Assembly (NCBI GenBank): GCA_964449305.1 | Contig: CAYUYM010000002.1 | Span: 27,442-91,441 of the forward strand | Direction: 5' to 3' | Source of the DNA: CAYUYM01 sp964449305 | Lineage (GTDB): Bacteria > Bacteroidota > Ignavibacteria > SZUA-365 > CAYQST01 | Length of the DNA stretch: 64,000 nt | Shown here: piece by piece, positions 62,381 to 64,000 of the stretch | How the letters are laid out: every line of letters starts with the position of its first letter | Position numbering within the stretch: the stretch's first letter is position 1 | Position numbers and translations under genes: made by a program | The notes under the pieces: generated by a model | What the model was told of the DNA's origin: nothing | Seen by the model: only the letters and a program-made list of their open reading frames with translations | The model's database searches: none

Positions 62381-62565
62381 GGAATTCCGCGGCAGTGGAT
62401 CGGGGTGATGCAAGTCTACATCGGGCGGACGAAACAATCCAGCACATGAGGTGGCCACTGCGACGCAAGGCGAAGCGCAGGAGTGGGGGCCATCGAACAA
62501 CCAGGATGCACTGATGCGGGAATTTCCTATCTTGCCCCATCACCACGCAGGCAAGGATCCAGGCA

Positions 62566-63435
62566 GTGCTCGACTCATTTCGTGAATTGGCAGATGACAA
62601 CACCTCAGGCGCGACTGAACTGATCAACCGCCTGCTGGCGTTGTGCGAATGCTGTGCGCTGGGGGAAGCCTTCGGTGAGGTGGAGGAGGGACTGGCGATG
62701 CTCGAGACGGCGCAGATGAGCATGCCCTCGTTTCATGCGGTGGTCAACATCCTCAAGTCCGAGTTCCTCCCCAAGCTCGTCCCCGGTGAGGATACCGCCG
62801 AGGCCATCAGCTACCTCGCATCCCTGCAGCAGATCCTGAGCGAGTCCGGGGCGACGATTGCCGTACGCTTCGCCGAGCGCTTCTCGGTGCCGGTGCGCAT
62901 CCTCACCCTGAGCCGCAGCTCCACCGTGATTCTCGCCCTCCAGCACCTCATCAGCGCGGGCCTCCTCGCGCATCTCTACGTTCTCGAATCACGCCCGCTC
63001 AACGAGGGGGTGAAGACGCTGCGGGACTGCGTCCACGATGGAGCGCGTGGGACGCTCATGGCCGATGCGGCGATGATGGAGGCCGTGCGGCAGGTGGACT
63101 GTGTGATCGTGGGGGCGGACTGTGTGAGCGCCGATGGCTTTCTCCTCAACAAGACCGGCACCCACCCGCTTGCCATCATCTGTCGGGCAAAGGGGGTGCC
63201 GTTGTATGTCCTCTGCGATTCGCTGAAGTTCAGCCCGCAGCTCGTGGAGCAGACCTGCCTCGAAGCCCGCCCGCCCTCGGAACTGGTCGCACTTCAACCG
63301 GACGACAGCTTCGAGGTGTGGAACACCTACTTTGAGTGGACCCCGATCGACCTCATCTCCGCCTTCATCACCGAACGGGGATCCTTCACTCCGGATCAGG
63401 TGTCCGGCATTGCCGCCGAGGAGGTGACTGGTTGA
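62566..63435 (+). CDS. eIF2B-alpha/MtnA-like sugar-phosphate isomerase-fold protein
   Basis: A 289-residue protein of the IF-2B superfamily (eIF2B alpha/beta/delta, methylthioribose-1-P isomerase, ribose-1,5-bisphosphate isomerase). It shows LTLSRSSTVILALQHL, VLESRPLNEG, the catalytic-region VDCVIVGADCVSADGFLLNKTGTHPLAIIC with the Cys/Asp/Asn-Lys-G pattern, and PLYVLCDSLKFSP. It is closer to the short eIF2B-alpha/R15P isomerase type than to MtnA. GTG start with AAGGA upstream; TATCTTG box 31 nt before it. Real substrate unknown. Confidence 0.82.
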   Translation: MLDSFRELADDNTSGATELINRLLALCECCALGEAFGEVEEGLAMLETAQMSMPSFHAVVNILKSEFLPKLVPGEDTAEAISYLASLQQILSESGATIAVRFAERFSVPVRILTLSRSSTVILALQHLISAGLLAHLYVLESRPLNEGVKTLRDCVHDGARGTLMADAAMMEAVRQVDCVIVGADCVSADGFLLNKTGTHPLAIICRAKGVPLYVLCDSLKFSPQLVEQTCLEARPPSELVALQPDDSFEVWNTYFEWTPIDLISAFITERGSFTPDQVSGIAAEEVTG

Positions 63436-63792
63436 GAGGATATCCAGCCTGCCGGCAGACTTCTTGCGCCCATTTTGCGCATCGGTGTGAAGAATTTTCA
63501 CTCTTTTTCGTCTCCAAACGGGTGGTGATCAGGTTTCCTATTGACTTTCCGACACCTTTGGCGTAAGTTTTAAACGCTTATTGGAGGGAATGAACGATGA
63601 AGGCATCCCTTATAATGACGTTTATCCGGAAAGGAGCAGAAACCTGGACACCAGCATTTTCATCACCACATCGCCGTGACCTCGCATGGACCGTGCTTCC
63701 TGCTGCAAGAGTGCGTACGAACAGCCAACTGCGATCATGAACGGATTTCATCTTTCACATACCAATTCACCATTAACCAACGAGGTTCTTGT
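63436..63792 (+). promoter_or_regulatory. Promoter and long leader before a large secreted protein gene
   Basis: This 357-nt block has no confident gene. It is clearly more AT-rich than its surroundings. TTGACT (63541-63546), 17 nt, TAAGTT (63564-63569) form a sigma70-like promoter. It would give a leader of about 215 nt. Just downstream, GGAGGG with ATG at 63597 opens a 47-codon frame (stop at 63740) that could be a leader peptide but has no family resemblance. GAGG at 63782 is the site for the next gene. Confidence 0.4.
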
Positions 63793-64000
63793 ATGAGAAT
63801 TGCTTCTCATTCTTCACTTCCCCGTATCATGAAGGGATGGTCGAAGTATCTGATTCTCGTCTTGCTTCTCGGTTGGACCTGGAACACTGTCGCGCAGACA
63901 GTGAACACCGAGTCCTTCGATGGCACGACCTTCCCGCCGACCGGGTGGTTGAACACCCAGATCACGGGGACCGGACTCTGGACCCGAGTCACCAGCGGCA
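63793..64000 (+). CDS. N-terminus of a secreted protein with choice-of-anchor J/cleaved-adhesin domain (3' truncated)
   Basis: The first 69 residues of a protein that runs off the window. Long signal peptide (basic RIMKGWSKY, then LILVLLLGWTWNTVAQ), then NTESFDGTTFPPTGWLNTQ and GTGLWTRVTSG. ESFDG..FPPTGW is the opening of cleaved-adhesin/choice-of-anchor J domains found in T9SS-secreted Bacteroidota proteins. Probably a large surface or secreted multidomain protein. Confidence 0.85.
   Translation, partial: MRIASHSSLPRIMKGWSKYLILVLLLGWTWNTVAQTVNTESFDGTTFPPTGWLNTQITGTGLWTRVTSG

Overview
The window comes from a high-GC member of the Bacteroidota/FCB group. This is inferred from protein types, not from an rRNA gene (none is present). 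The pointers are a subtilisin-like protease and a second secreted protein with type IX secretion (T9SS) C-terminal sorting domains, a TonB-dependent receptor with a carboxypeptidase-regulatory-like plug extension, a choice-of-anchor/cleaved-adhesin-type protein at the right edge, KdsD (so a Kdo-type LPS), and Bacteroidota-style promoter elements. A deep, high-GC lineage such as Kapabacteria or Ignavibacteria would fit. Nothing looks like a phage, IS element or CRISPR. One 100-N scaffold gap (35225-35324) sits inside a duplicated stretch.

Layout. 1-13 kb: an isochorismatase-fold hydrolase, a pair of M16 peptidases, a HAD phosphatase and a TonB receptor. These are followed by a three-gene set (GT4 glycosyltransferase, metallophosphoesterase, HAD-IB phosphatase), a GNAT acetyltransferase and an unusual two-part class V aminotransferase. 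13.7-26.5 kb: tRNA-Ile2(CAU), a small CDGSH protein, RidA, YceH, a queE-queF-queC preQ0/preQ1 cluster, lipoproteins, and a tightly coupled minus-strand chain (unknown protein, yjbQ, kdsD, homocysteine methyltransferase/MTHFR fusion, then rdgB). A 3-methyladenine glycosylase and an exported C1B peptidase close this part.

26.6-33.3 kb is the most interesting region: a four-gene operon encoding a tandem-RAM (Lrp/AsnC ligand-binding) protein without a DNA-binding domain, a NuoE-like subunit, a HydB/NuoF-like subunit and a 1236-residue NuoG + GltD + degenerate formate-dehydrogenase-like fusion. The domain set matches the Stn (Sporomusa-type) electron-bifurcating transhydrogenase family described in acetogens. 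It has no [FeFe] hydrogenase domain, and its molybdopterin-like domain lacks the Cys/Sec metal ligand.

33.4-52.5 kb: a thioredoxin-like protein, an unknown helical protein that has a second diverged 3' end nearby, the gap region, the S8 protease, purM, nth, glutamate dehydrogenase, a peroxiredoxin, a TlpA-like protein coupled to an outer-membrane protein, RNase G, aconitase and a class A PBP. 52.7-57.5 kb: hypF-hypC-hypD-hypE, with no hydrogenase structural gene, hypA or hypB in the window. 57.6-64 kb: a T9SS cargo protein, dut, an EamA transporter, small membrane, zinc-ribbon and rhodanese proteins, a propeller-like lipoprotein, an eIF2B-like protein, and the start of a large secreted protein.

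Together the Stn-like complex and the NiFe-maturation genes suggest an organism that balances NADH, NADPH and ferredoxin pools, at least under low oxygen. Limits: all calls come from reading motifs and context, and no database search was run. Start codons were chosen by Shine-Dalgarno, signal-peptide and family-length arguments.
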